DNA of 64,000 nucleotides from Bretschneidera sinensis (GCA_023935145.1 CM043705.1:57506084-57570083); one strand, 5' to 3'; shown: positions 46,258 through 57,595, numbered from the stretch's first letter. The notes: generated by a model from the sequence alone, not told the origin. Program-made: numbers and translations.

Positions 46258-47538
46258 TGATAAGAGCCATAAAATGCATCTCAACAATGTTCAATTGTTA
46301 GCATTTTATGATTCTTCTCGGTCTTTATTGCACTTTTATGTGTTGATAACTCTTAAGTAATATTATTGGACCACTGATTTATTCCAGTGTATTTTCAGGT
46401 ATTTTGAGTCCAAAGAGAAGAAGAAACGATCGTTGTTTAAAAGCACCAAGATTTCATGCACGACGAAGCATCGAAGTGGCTGCAAAGAGGCAAAACATGA
46501 AGACAATCAGCAATCAGCCAGCATCACGGTGCTCATCAGCCAGCACCATGGTGCCCAAAAAATTCTTTGTTGTGAACAAACAACTAGCACCGCGGTGCTC
46601 CTCAACCAGCACTGTGGTTCCCAGAAGCTCGCCCAGCCAAATCATACCCAGCACTGCAGTGCGAACACGGGATTATATCTCCGAGTTAGACTTTAATTAG
46701 GGTTTTAAACATTAGATTAAACCCAAGAACACCCTTGGACCCTTGTACTATAAATAGGCCACTTAGGGTTTAAGAGGATGAGATCTTGGTTGTGGAGAAA
46801 AACCCAGAAGACTAAACGCAGCAGCTCTCATCCATAAAAGTGTTTAGCTATGAACACCATGGCTAACTAACTTCCAAGCAAGGCAAAGGGATAAATCCCT
46901 AGGTGTAGTTGTTCCTATTTTCCCTTATTTGATTCAGTTGTAATAAGAATTTATTGTCAAAACATTACTATGATTTACTTCTTTATCTAATTATAAGATC
47001 TTATCTATTCCGGTGATTGTATTTTTTTCCTTGATATAAATTTAGTCATGCTTCTCTTATGTCAAGATTGTTTGGGTATAATTGAGTCCAGTAAGTCTAG
47101 CCTTTAGGTTTTTCCATTACTGCAATATTATCAATAAAGATATATTTTCGTTTCTTGATAAACCTATAGGATAGATCATATGTGCATAAATCGAAGAAGT
47201 ATTTCATAACAATCATATTAGGGTTTACGTTTGTGCTCATCGAATACTTGCCGGTTGCATGTTTGGAATGTGAAACTTGCAACCGAGATAAAAATAACTG
47301 AATTAAGTTAGGGATAGGGCAACAAACTTAGGGAGGATTCTTGAATCCTTGTTATCTTCATATTATACTTTACAATCTATTTTACAATTACTTCATTACC
47401 AAAAGTTCATATCTTCTCACGTAAATCTTTATCGTTTGTGTTATGGTTTACACCTTTTTTTGTAGTTAACTTGTTTCCCTGTGGAATCGACACCCCAAAG
47501 CCGTGCTACAACAACGACATATGTTTTGGGCGTAATCA
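46258..47538 (+). repeat. Gypsy 3' LTR (1,281 bp)
   Basis: Ends TG...CA like its partner and is followed by the second ATGCT. It has five palindrome-type units (46,519-46,661), more than the 5' LTR, accounting for most of the length difference. The TATA box is at 46749-46757. Confidence 0.95.
46519..46661 (+). repeat. Palindrome-unit array in Gypsy 3' LTR
   Basis: The units include the perfect 12-bp palindromes GCACCATGGTGC (46543-46554), GCACCGCGGTGC (46587-46598) and GCACTGCAGTGC (46650-46661), plus two imperfect ones. The outer GCAC/GTGC is constant and the central four bases vary as CGCG, CATG, TGCA or TGTG. Confidence 0.88.
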
Positions 47539-48730
47539 ATGCTCAAAGCACATGACTGGTGACCAAAGCATGTTCAAAGAGCTAACTCTAAGGGATGACA
47601 GACACGTCACAATTGGAGACAACACTAAGATAAAGATCATTGGGCATGGCAAAGTTGTTAATGACTTTTCAACTATTGATCCTGTTTTATATGTGCAAGG
47701 CCTTAAGCCAAATTTACTTAGTATTAGTCAACTATGTGACAAAGGCAACAAAGTCATATTTGAAACCTCTCATTGTCTAGTTATAGATATCAAAAGTAAC
47801 AAGATCAAGTTTATTGGCCATAGACACGAAAATGTTTATATAGTTGATTTAAAATATTTGCATTCGAAAACTAAAAAATATTTTCCACTTTTAGTGAAAA
47901 CCCATGGCTATGGCATAAAAGACTTGGCTATGTGAACATGGATTTGCTTAAAATTATTTTAAGAAAAGATTTATTCATTGGACTTCCAAAAATAAAATTT
48001 GAAAAAGATAAAGTGTGTGATACTTGTCAAATGGAAAAACAAACAAGAATTTCTTTTTAATCAAAAAATTTAATCTTAACCTCTAGACTATTGAAACTTT
48101 TACATATGGACTTGTTTGGTCCAACAAGTACTATTAGTCTAGGTGGCCATCAATATGCTGTAGTTATTGTTGATGATTATTCAAGATATACCTTTGTTAT
48201 TTTTATTGCTTACAAGGTTGAAGCATATAAAGGATTTGTGAACTTTTTCAAGAAGGTTCAAAATGAAAAAGGTATTTCTATTTCAAGCATTAGAAGTGAT
48301 CATGGAAAAGAATTTGAAAACTAAAGCTTTTCAAAATTTTGTGATGAAAATGGAATTGATCACAATTTTTTAGCACCTACAACTTCTCAACAAAATGGAG
48401 TTGTTGAGAGGAAAAATAGAGTTCTAGAAGAGTTTGCTAGAACAATGCTTTGTGAAAACAATTTGCCAAAATACTTTTGGGTAGAAGCCGTAAACACTTC
48501 TTACTATGTTTTAAATAGAGTATTAATTAGGCATATGCTTGAGAAAACTCCATATGAACTATTGAAATGTAGAAAGCCTGATATCTCTTATTTTCAATGT
48601 TTTGGTTGCAAGTGCTTCATTCCAAATAACAATAAAACTAATTTAGGTAAATTTGACTCCAAGATCGATCAAGGGATATTCTTAGAATAGTCAACCTCTA
48701 GTAAAGCTAATAGAGTCTTTAACAAAAGAA
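47539..48730 (+). pseudogene. Copia protease-integrase region, continued
   Basis: It resumes the Copia frame cut by the Gypsy element: CSKHMTGDQSMFKEL (protease region), LSISQLCDKGNKVIFETS, then the GAG-pre-integrase part HKRLGYVNMDLL (about 47,920) with a CDTCQMEKQTR zinc-binding block (48,018). The integrase core has HMDLFGP (about 48,105), VVIVDDYSRYTFVI, IRSDHGKEFEN (48,290) and NGVVERKNR (about 48,395), giving the D-D-E set. Stops near 47,935, 48,060, 48,324 and 48,690 break it. Confidence 0.9.
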
Positions 48731-50604
48731 CTCTAGTGGTTGAAGAATCCGTACATATTGCCTTTGATGAGTCTAACTCAATTAATAGTAGAGTAGTTTC
48801 TTTTAATGATAATGCATATTTTATTCCAAGAATGGAAATACCTATTCCCATTGTTGACCCGAAGGAGAGCCAACCTCAAATAAGTCAAGAGGTAGATGCT
48901 CTCAATCTTGATCAACTATCTACAAGTCAACAAGAGGATAGTCTTCCCAAAGATTGGAGGTATATGAATTATCATCCAATTGATCAAGTGATTGGTGATC
49001 ATTCACAAGGAGTAAGAACTCGTTCCTCTATAAGAAATATTTGCAATTATGTAGCCTATTTATCTCAAGTAGAATCTAAGACTTTTGTAGAATCCAAAAA
49101 ATAAGTTAATTGGATAAATGCTATGCAAGAAGAATTAAATCAATTTGAAATAAACAAAGTATGGAATCTAGTTCATAGACCAAAGAATCACACTATAATA
49201 CGAACTAAATGAGTATATAGAAATAAAATGGATGAAAATGGAACAGTAACTAGGAACAAGGCTAGACTAGTTGCTAAGGGATATAATCAAGAAGAATGAA
49301 TAGATTTTGATGAGACCTATACTCCCGTAGCTAGATTAGAAGCCATTAATATGTTATTGGTCTTTGCATACTTTAATAAATTTAAGTTATTTTAAATGGA
49401 TGTAAAAAGTGTCTTTTTAAATGGATGTAGAAGAAGAAGTGTATGTTGAGCAACCTCTTGGATTTGAAAATCTTAGTCTTCCAAACCATGTATATAAGCT
49501 TTCTAAAGCTCTCTATGGGTTGAAGCAAGCTCCAAGGGCATGGTATGAAAGACTAAGTTTTTGCTTGAAAATGGTTTTACAAGAGGAAAAATAGACACAA
49601 CCATCTTCACAAAAACTCATAAAAATGACACACTACTAATCCAAATATATGTTGATGATATTATATTTGGTGCTACTAATTAATCTATGTGTCAAGAGTT
49701 TGCTAATTGTATGTAAGGTAAAATTGAAATGAGCATGATGGGAGAGCTGACATATTTTCTTGGACTTCAAATCAAACAATTGAAAGAAGGCATCTTCATC
49801 AATCAATCAAAGTACACCAAGGACCTATTAAAGAGGTTTGGGATGGAAAGCTCAAAGTCAATTGGCACTCCTATGAGCACTTCTACAAAACTTGACCTAG
49901 ATGAGGAAAGTAAGTGTGTAGTTATTAAAACTTATAGAAACATGATAAAAGCTTTACTTTATCTAACTGCAAGTAGACCTGATATAATGTTCAGTGTATG
50001 CATATGTGTTAGATTTCAAGCTAATCCTAAGGAATCACATGTAATCGCTGTAAAAAGAATCCTCAGATATTTACAAGGCACTCAAAACCTAGGGTTAGAG
50101 TATTCTAGAAAATCAACTTTTGAGCTTGTAGGATATTCGGATGCTGATTTTACGGGTTGTAGGCTAGATAGAAAAAGCACTAGTGGAACATGCCAATTTT
50201 TAGGTGCAATGTTAACCTCTTAGTTTTCCAAGAAACAAAACTCGGTTGCGCTATCAACTGCCGAAGCGGAATATGTAGCAGCCGAAAGTTGTTGTGCACA
50301 AGCATTGTGGATGAAACAACAATTAGAAGATTATGGCATGAACTTTAAAAATATATCAACTCATTGTGATAACACTAGATTTATCAACTTGACCAAAAAC
50401 CCTATTCAGCATTCGAGAATCAAACACATAGAAATAAGACTTCACTTCATAAGAGACCATGCTCAAAAGGGTGATATAAGGTTAGAATTCATCCCTTCAG
50501 AGGACCAAATAGCTGACATTCTTACTAAGCCCTTGAATGAAGATAGCTTTAGCAAGATTAGACTATTAATGGGCTTAACAAATTATGAAAATATGTGTGT
50601 TTGA
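48731..50604 (+). pseudogene. Copia reverse transcriptase and RNase H, broken
   Basis: Blocks in order: NWINAMQEELNQFEINKVWN (49,106), KARLVAKGYNQEE, DETYTPVARLEAI (49,310), [16 protein letters not shown] (49,510), the catalytic IYVDDIIFGAT (49,650), then GELTYFLGLQIKQLKEGIFI and SKYTKDLLKRFGM. RNase H: GYSDADFTGCRLDRKSTSG (50,130), STAEAEYVAA and LTKPLNEDSFSKIR. Stops (for example at 49,104, 49,210, 49,299, 49,395 and 50,221) and shifts are spread throughout. The family order is normal for Copia. Confidence 0.92.
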
Positions 50605-50753
50605 TTGCATCTACATTTCATCATATGCATATTTGACATATAGTGAATGAGTATTAACTCCCATTTAATATATCTCTCACTCAAGATGGCATAGATAAAT
50701 CATTTCTTACTAAAATTCCAAGTTGGAGGTCAAAATTTTATGTTTTGTGAAAG

Positions 50754-51096
50754 ACCTAGTCGACTAGTATCTTGATCTAGTCAACTGGTATCTCTCTGTC
50801 CAGTTACTCAATCGACTAGTTGAGTCAATCCAGTCGACTGGTAACTCACTGCCCATTTCACCAGTCGACTAGTACAATGACTCAGTCGATTGGTACCATA
50901 AGAAAATATTTGGAGCCAAAAATTTGAATTTCTCTTGGATAACCCAGTCAACTGGTAAGGTACACCTAATCGACTGGTATCTTACTGTCAGATTACCCAG
51001 TCGACTTGTATCCCGACCCAGTTGACAGATATGTAGAAATATCCACAAATTATAAAGAAGCAAGTCGACTGGTACTTTAACCTAGTCGATTGGTAT
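50754..51096 (+). repeat. Palindrome array downstream of Copia pol (~12 sites)
   Basis: About twelve copies of a CCAGTCGACTGGTATC-like unit, spaced roughly 20-60 bp. One is the perfect CCAGTCGACTGG (50830-50841). The others differ mostly at the central TCGA (TCAA, TTGA) or at single flanking bases. The same unit is in the Copia LTRs. Confidence 0.9.
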
Positions 51097-51104
51097 CATG
51101 ATTC

Positions 51105-51112
51105 TATAAATA
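51105..51112 (+). promoter_or_regulatory. Candidate internal promoter TATA box (Copia)
   Basis: TATAAATA lies just after the last palindrome unit, about 210 bp before the post-pol ORF, with CT-rich leader-like sequence behind it (CCCTAGCTTTCTCTC). The arrangement matches the LTR promoter of the same element. Confidence 0.4.
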
Positions 51113-51318
51113 ATTGCTTCATTTTTTCACAGGGTTTACGCCATTTCTGACTAACCCTAGCTTTCTCTCTTTAGAAATCCTAAATTTTTCACCAAAATCT
51201 CTTGAGATAAACTCCATAAAACCTTCAATCTTTTCTCAAATCAAATCTTTTTCAACTTTTCACGATTGAAACCTCATAATTTCCCAAAACTTCTCTCCAA
51301 ACAAATTTTTTTCAAAAT

Positions 51319-52611
51319 GTCTGAGAGAATCTAGGTAAAAACCACGGTTTCCAGACCTCACATGCCCACAAGGCTTCGTTCCAAGAAGTCCTCAGCACCG
51401 GACACCAAGAGCAATGGGATAACTGGTTTCTTGAGCAAGTAGGTAAGGACCGAGCTTGATGAGTCTCTCTTTTGGAACCCTACCTCCAATAGAAGGTATG
51501 CTTTTGTCATTAGCCATAAGAAAATCATGGCGGGTAGATTCTTCGATTTCGATTCTATCCGTCATGCAAATTTTGACATATTTCTCGCTTTTGAGGCGAT
51601 TTACCTAACCCCCTCATTGTAAACATCCACCAAAAGTACTACCCTTGCCTCATCCATCAATTCTATGTCAACTTGGTCTAACCCAATCCATTAGCCCTTC
51701 TATTTAAGACTAGGGTCATAGGCATAGAATCCGAAGTTAATACTGACCTGTTGGTCAACATACTGAGAATCCCCATGGGAGGGGTCCAGTGGAGTCTCGA
51801 TGGATAACCAGACAATTTTTACTATGAGGATGTATGTCAGATAGTTAGGGATGTCTTTCGACCCACTAAATTGCACCAATGTAGTGACATGCTCCTTGAT
51901 TCAAAATTGTTTAACCTCATCTTGAGTTGGACCATCCACCCTAGACTCAAGAGTCGGGGTTATATGTCTAAAATAGACATAGTATTGATCTGGTGTCTCA
52001 AAACTGGACACCATTTCAATATTTACCCACTCCTGCTTGTTAATATGATAAATGACGAAGTACATGACTCTAAGTGCCTCCGATACGGGATACTCATCAC
52101 CCTGATCCTCCAGCACTTCCACGTCCCCCTAATTTCCTCTGAAGCCCATGATATCAACCCAATGACATTATTAATGTTTCATCTCTAAAGAAGATGGGGT
52201 GCATGATTTAGGATGGCATGGTCCATTCCAAGGCTGGGAAGAACATCAGGGATGACGATAGTAACAAGGAAGACGATGAGATGCCTGATGATGCAACTCT
52301 TCCCACTACCATGGACACTGACCTTAGTCCACAATATGCTCGATATGGTGGCTATGGTGCTGGTCAGGCTGGACACGACGACGTCCTACAGGTTATCGTG
52401 AGCCTCCAACTATCCATGCTGTCGGGCTTCTAGAGCTTAAGCTCATCTGTCGGCCAGAGTTTCCAGTTGGTGCGGACTGATATTGATCACATATGTCACG
52501 ACATCAGCACCTTCAGGGATAACTTTGAGTTACTCCGAGAGCACTCGGAAGGCTCGTTGGTAGAGATTCAAGATCTCTTCTGGGACAACTTTGACTCATC
52601 TACTCGCTGAG
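51319..52611 (+). pseudogene. Copia post-pol ORF, broken
   Basis: It starts at MSERI and reads, with several stops and shifts, through MAGRFFDFDSIRHANFDIFL (about 51,528), a YPCLIHQFYVNLV block (about 51,640), KLFNLILSWTIHPRLKSRG (51,907) and VEIQDLFWDNFDSS near the end. The F-D-F-D block and the YP-x-L-(I/V)-x-x-FY block recall the plant transposon-protein domain seen in the Gypsy element of this window. Its function is unknown. It has no recognisable enzyme motif or clear signal peptide. Confidence 0.6.
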
Positions 52612-53297
52612 TCTTTTGTTTTTACCATTTGTGTTATTTATGTATAGCTCTATCGATATTTTAGCACGAACATTTCTTTTCTTTACATACATTCATATGC
52701 TTGTACTCGATTTACAGACAACTTTCTTAAGCTTATGATGTATGGATGTTTGTATATAGATGCTTACTTATCAGTCATGTAGCTTTTAGCTCGTATACAT
52801 GCTTTACTTTTAAGCTATATGGTTGCTTAGTTTGAGCACTTTTTGCTCATCTATATGCTTTAACTGTTCAAGCTTATATGCAAACTTCTGATTCTTCCCG
52901 GGAAATCTTTCTAACTTCGAATGATGCCTAGTTTTTGTATACAAGTTTGTTTATACTTTATATTTGTGTCTATGGTGACTAAATTGCTTATTTTTCAAGT
53001 TTAGACCCCCTTTTCTGTTGTTTTCAAAACAGGGGAGAAAAAGAAAAAAATCTGTTGTAAAGCGTTTGTAAACTAAGATAGCATAAATTTAGGGGGAGCA
53101 TTGCTCCGAACATATTGACAAATGTAAAATAGTCTTGCATTGCTTGGTTAGGATTGATACTGATATATTACAACTGTTTTTGAATGCTTACAGGTTGGTT
53201 TTTATTAGAAAAATAGAGGAAACTCTATCCAAATTTGTCAAAAAAAACCAACACTTAGTTTTAAAACGGCTTGTTCTCTTCTTAGTTTTGTCATCAT
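52612..53297 (+). other. Copia 3' non-coding region
   Basis: T-rich sequence with no gene, ending at the polypurine tract. A GGGGGAGCATTGCTCC stretch near 53,091 contains a short inverted repeat (GGAGCATTGCTCC). Confidence 0.6.
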
Positions 53298-53312
53298 AAA
53301 AAATGGGGAGAC
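53298..53312 (+). promoter_or_regulatory. Copia polypurine tract
   Basis: AAAAAATGGGGAGAC directly precedes the 3' LTR start TGTTAACCTG. Confidence 0.8.
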
Positions 53313-53659
53313 TGTTAACCTGTATTTGATTTTAATAATGACAAAACACTACTTAAATTGCACTAACTGTTTTATTTAAGTTTTTAAACAGTAAAAGCAT
53401 TCAATTCAGAAACAAGATGCAAGAACTCAACACATTCAGACACCAAAAGAAGACATAAGATCTAGAATAGACACTAAGGTAATTGAATCACTCTGTAAAT
53501 CTCTATATTCAATTACTTAGCTTGATCTATAGCTCAATTTACAAAAAGCTTTGACAAAACTAAAATGTAAAAAGTTTCTAAGTAAAATTTTTTTTTTGAA
53601 ACATGAAAACTGGGTTAAAGGATAACCCAGTCGACTGGGTCTACATACCAGTCGATTGG
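53313..53659 (+). repeat. Copia 3' LTR, truncated
   Basis: It matches the first ~340 bp of the Copia LTRs, up to ACCAGTCGATTGG, then switches to LINE-like sequence. Roughly 780 bp, including the TATA box and the CA end, are missing. Confidence 0.9.
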
Positions 53660-53684
53660 AAACTGGGTTTCGCATTTCAAATGT

Positions 53685-54330
53685 TCATGCCTCTATACTT
53701 AGTGCTTGCCTCATCTTTTTGGTGATAGGAGCTCTCGGATTGTGGCTTCCCAAGCTCTTTCTCTTGATTTTGGTCTTTCTTTTTGCCACAAGAGTCCAAG
53801 GCCCATAATCTAGTTTTTCAATTCCTTTGTCACCAACAAAATGATTGGATTTCATAGTTATTTTTTTTCGCATAGGGCAATTTTTAATTATGTGCCCTAA
53901 TTTTCTATAAGAAAAACACAACGAGGAGGTACCTTCATATTAGACTTCTTGCCAATAACCTTCCACCTTAACCTTAGGAACAAAGGGGGAATGCAGACTA
54001 ATTTGCACACAAATCCGAATGTATCTGCCTTTATCTACATAAGCAGTTCTTTTGTCAATCTTAAGTACCTTACCAATGCAGTTCTCAATCTTCCTAAGGA
54101 TGATATTGTCATAGAGCTCGCTAAGAAAATAAGGAACCTTGCTTAGATGGCCATGGTGGCGCTTTGGACCTCCTTGCAGGCCTGGAAAGAGGGTTCCCAT
54201 TGCTTTACTATAAGGAAGTGTTGCCCTACAAACCAGGGCCTTTCATAGGGACCTTTAAGATAATCCTCTTTATTAGAGTTTAACTAAGAATAAATCCTCC
54301 CCAAGATCTATAAAACCCTTTCCCTTAAAA
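53685..54330 (-). pseudogene. LINE-B ORF1 (DUF4283 and zinc knuckle), broken
   Basis: Minus-strand blocks FLIVKQWEPSFQACKE (about 54,220, partly out of frame), IGKVLKIDKRTAYVDKGRYI (about 54,070), SPFVPKVKVEGYWQEV and the knuckle CFSYRKLGHIIKNCP (about 53,920, its second Cys replaced by Tyr). This is the standard RNA-binding ORF1 of plant L1 elements. Strand and order fit the missing 5' part of LINE-B, whose ORF2 lies at 24.2-27.9 kb on the far side of the Copia/Gypsy nest. Confidence 0.8.
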
Positions 54331-55427
54331 TCAAATAGACATAACCAACTGTTTTACAAAAGGTTTTCACGATAAGAGCTTGTTGCCAAGGCAGACGGCT
54401 TATTTCTTTATCGTCCTAGGACAATGGAAAAATGATAGGGCTCATTCTCCTTCTCGCCAGATTCTATGCCCACATAGAGTAACATTTCCCCTAAAGACGA
54501 ATCTTGAAAGGCATCTTTGTAAAAGGGTGCACAAACAACCTCCTTGTCAGGCCTTCAAGAAGACTCACTATCCTCATTAAGAGCCTCAGAGATAACCCCC
54601 TATTCCCAGCCGCTAAGCCACCACCATCTCCTTCTCAACTCGAGTCGCCGTCCCCCCCAATTCCCAACCACTGAGCAACCACCATCTTGCTCTCAACTCG
54701 AAACCCCCCAAATCTCTCACTCTCACTAACTCCCCTTCTTTCACACTTTCTCAGCTATCTCTTTGCTATTTCCTATGGATTATAGTATCTAACCCCTCGC
54801 ATACACACACAACTGGTTAGCGTTGACCAAGAAGAGTCTACCAACACAACCATCACTGTATAAAGTCATTAATAAATGATTTGATTTGATTTGGTTAACT
54901 TTTTTTGTAAATTTTAAAAAATAAGCACAAGATTAAAGCAAGCCCACCCAAACAAATCCGTACAGTTACTCTAAACAAATCCATGTAGATGACACATACA
55001 TGGCAGCAAAAAGCACCGTAAAATTGTGAGCTTCAAGCCCATCTAAACAAATCTGTCCAATTACTCAGAAAAAAACCATGTAGACGACATATACATGACA
55101 TCAGAAAGGACCGTAAAACTTACCAATTATATACCATCATAAACTATCTCAAAATATTATAACAATACAACAACCAAACTCAACACTATGAACAAACATT
55201 ATAATTACTTCTAAAACACTTAGGCTATGTTTAGGATTGCTTTTAAGCTGGCTTATTTAAGCTTATAATCTACTAATTACGACATGAGTTTCGAAAATCA
55301 TGATTTTCTCCCCCGGTATTATATCAAAGTAGGGCAGGCAAGACAGATGGGATAATATCACCAACTCTCTTCATATACCATGAGAAAATTGAAGCCATAT
55401 GTCCAAACCAGAGCATTGAAATCAAGA
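54331..55427. other. LINE 5' part and HIR 3' flank, no gene
   Basis: 54,331-54,780 may be the ORF1 N-terminus or 5' leader of LINE-B (C-rich CCCCCCAATTCCCA stretches). 54,780-55,427 is AT-rich and holds the probable 3' flank of the HIR gene. A short repeat-like phrase, TAGGCTATGTTTAGGATTGC, lies at about 55,222. No coding sequence is supported. Confidence 0.45.
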
Positions 55428-57595
55428 TTATTGAGTACTATTGGCCTGAAGAAGACCATCCCTGATCTGTGTAGCAATCTCTCTCACAGCACCTGGCCCA
55501 TGTGGGATGAAAACAGAGTTAGACTTCGTAGAAGCACCAATCTCCTTCATTGTGTCGAAGTACTGGGTCACGAGAACCATGTCCATGACATCCTTTGACG
55601 ATGTCCCAGGTACATTTTCAGAGAAGGCTAGCACACTGTCCCTCAGCCCATCAACGATGGCTTGGCGCTGCCGAGCTATGCCAAGCCCTGCCAGATACTT
55701 CGATTCTGCATCTCCCTCAGCTTTCTTAATCTGCAATATTTTCTCCGCTTCGGCTCTCTCACATGCAGCCACTCTCATTCTAGCAGCTATTTATCACCAA
55801 TTAAACAAAAAAAACATATATCAAACATTCTGTATAAATTGAAACTCTCCTCTTCTGAGCATGCTTTGTCTGTTTATCAAAAGGGAGACGATAGGATTTT
55901 TTTTTAAAAAAGTAAAGATTAGTACCTAGTTTCAAAATTCTTAAAACTGATGTGCTAGCGAGAACATATTGGCCACTAAAGTCAAGCTTCCAACTATATG
56001 GAGCAGGTGTACAATATTGGAGGAGAGAAAATAAAATATCAGCAGCCTAATGGCCAAAATGTTTAGGGTGAATTACAAGTTGACAGTTAACTGATTCAAT
56101 GGCATTAATTATTAAATACTATCTAACAACTGAAACATAGAGATTTGGACAACTCAATTCTATGCAAAAGGAAAAGAAAGAGTAAAAAGTAAATGTTCTA
56201 TATCAATAAGATGAAGAATTCATACCAGCATTTATCTCATTCATTGCTCTCTTTACATGCTCATCTGGTTCGATATCCACAATAAGAGTCTGAACTATCT
56301 CAAAACCATAATGCGACATGGCCTATGTATCCACAATTATAAAAAAAAAAAAAAAAATACAAACCACATTTGAGTTTCTATGAATTCATTTAATCTACAC
56401 CATTTAAAGCAGACAAAAATTACCTTTTCAAGTTCATCCTCCACAGCCTTGGCAATATCATTCTTCTGTTCAAAGGCTGAATCCAATTCCAAGTTTGGAA
56501 CACTGGCCCTGATAACTAAACCAGAATTATAACTTGGTTAGTTTGTCCTAGGTAAAGCATGATAGTCATAAAGAAGAATCCAATCATGTTGCAATAATTA
56601 AGGACACAACAATTTAGCTAAAAATGGATACTCAGTGCAAATACAGAAAAAAAGATGGAAAACCAAAGTTATAATACATACCATCAAAAACATAGGCTTG
56701 AATCTGTGCTCTGGTATTGCTAAGCTTGTAGAAAGCATCCTGGGCCTTTTCTGCTAAGGCTCGGTATTGAATGGAAGCAACCAGAGTGACAAACACATTA
56801 TCCTGAACAGATACCATGAATTACAATCCATCCGCTGAACAATGTACTTCAAAGCATATAGGAGTTTCTATATTTGAAGAAGAAAAGTAATAGTAGCAGT
56901 TAAGAGTTATGACAGCGACATACACAGATAACAGTATCCAAATCAACTTTTTCAAAAAGCATTCAAGACTAGAAAAGAACCAAGTGCAACATCATGAATA
57001 TACCATATTACCATTCCATGTGAATTATACAAAGGCCTTTCAAATAAATTTGGGATTCTTTTGATTTCATGCGGGAAGAAAATCTTACTGAACGGAGGAA
57101 AGGAAAAACCATACCGATGGTTCAATTTTCTGGATTCGATAAACAATAACATTGCATTCTTTTCTTTATATTTTTAAAGAAATTGATTTCTGACTTATCA
57201 TTAAAAAAAGAGAACACTTGATATCTGTGAGTGGGAGGTTGATACACTCACGCTGATATGATCATAAAACAGCATTATGCACTATATTTCCAAGCGCTGA
57301 AACAAACATTTTACAACCAACCCACCCAAGAATGAAAAACTAAAAAAAAAAAAGGGTAATCATATTTCATTCTCCTAGTTAAGTGAAGATGAGTTATGCA
57401 ATGAACCTTAGTTTTTGTTTCACATCGAACATCCAACTGCTGCACACGTAAAGAGAGGTGACCTGCCAACTGGCTTCCCAAACACCAAGGTAAACAGTGA
57501 CAACCAGGGCTAAGCACATCATCAAACTTCCCAAAGGTTTCCTTAATTGCAACAGTTGACTGGTCCACTAGAATGCAACCCAAAGCTTGTCCCAT
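55428..57595 (-). CDS. HIR: Hypersensitive-induced response (HIR) protein, SPFH/band-7 family
   Basis: Five coding exons on the minus strand: 57595-57407, 56802-56682, 56515-56424, 56322-56226 and 55786-55428. All have GT-AG borders and matching phases and sum to 285 residues plus stop, the usual HIR length. The protein starts [19 protein letters not shown], whose Gly-2 suggests N-myristoylation. The SPFH/prohibitin-like domain covers roughly residues 5-190 ([60 protein letters not shown]). A charged helical part follows ([20 protein letters not shown]), and the tail contains [14 protein letters not shown]. Plant HIR proteins associate with plasma-membrane microdomains and take part in cell-death and defence responses. 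No lesion was seen. It is the only apparently intact gene in the window. Confidence 0.93.

Larger units (their letters stand above)
35980..47538 (+). mobile_element. Athila-like Ty3-Gypsy element, 11.56 kb
   Basis: A complete insertion with two LTRs (TG...CA), a PBS complementary to tRNA-Asp, gag, protease, RT, RNase H, integrase (Gypsy order), a post-pol ORF, a long 3' non-coding part and a polypurine tract. The tRNA-Asp primer, the size and the extra ORF after pol point to the Athila lineage. The coding regions are full of stops and shifts, so it is not autonomous. It is the youngest layer of the nest at this site, since it lies in duplicate copy 2 only. Confidence 0.93.
32601..53659 (+). 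mobile_element. Copia element, copy 2, split by a Gypsy insertion
   Basis: A more complete Copia: 5' LTR, PBS, gag, protease, integrase, RT, RNase H (the Copia order, integrase before RT), a post-pol region with an extra ORF, a polypurine tract and a truncated 3' LTR. The Gypsy element 35,980-47,538 sits in the protease region. Without it the element would be about 9.5 kb to the truncation point. Many stops and shifts make it non-autonomous. The 3' LTR is cut off inside, so no Copia target-site duplication remains. Confidence 0.9.

Noticed and set aside
50754..51096. CRISPR-like array (short palindromic repeats with spacers)
   Set aside because: The repeats are degenerate, spacing varies from about 20 to 60 bp, the context is a plant retrotransposon, and no cas genes are present.
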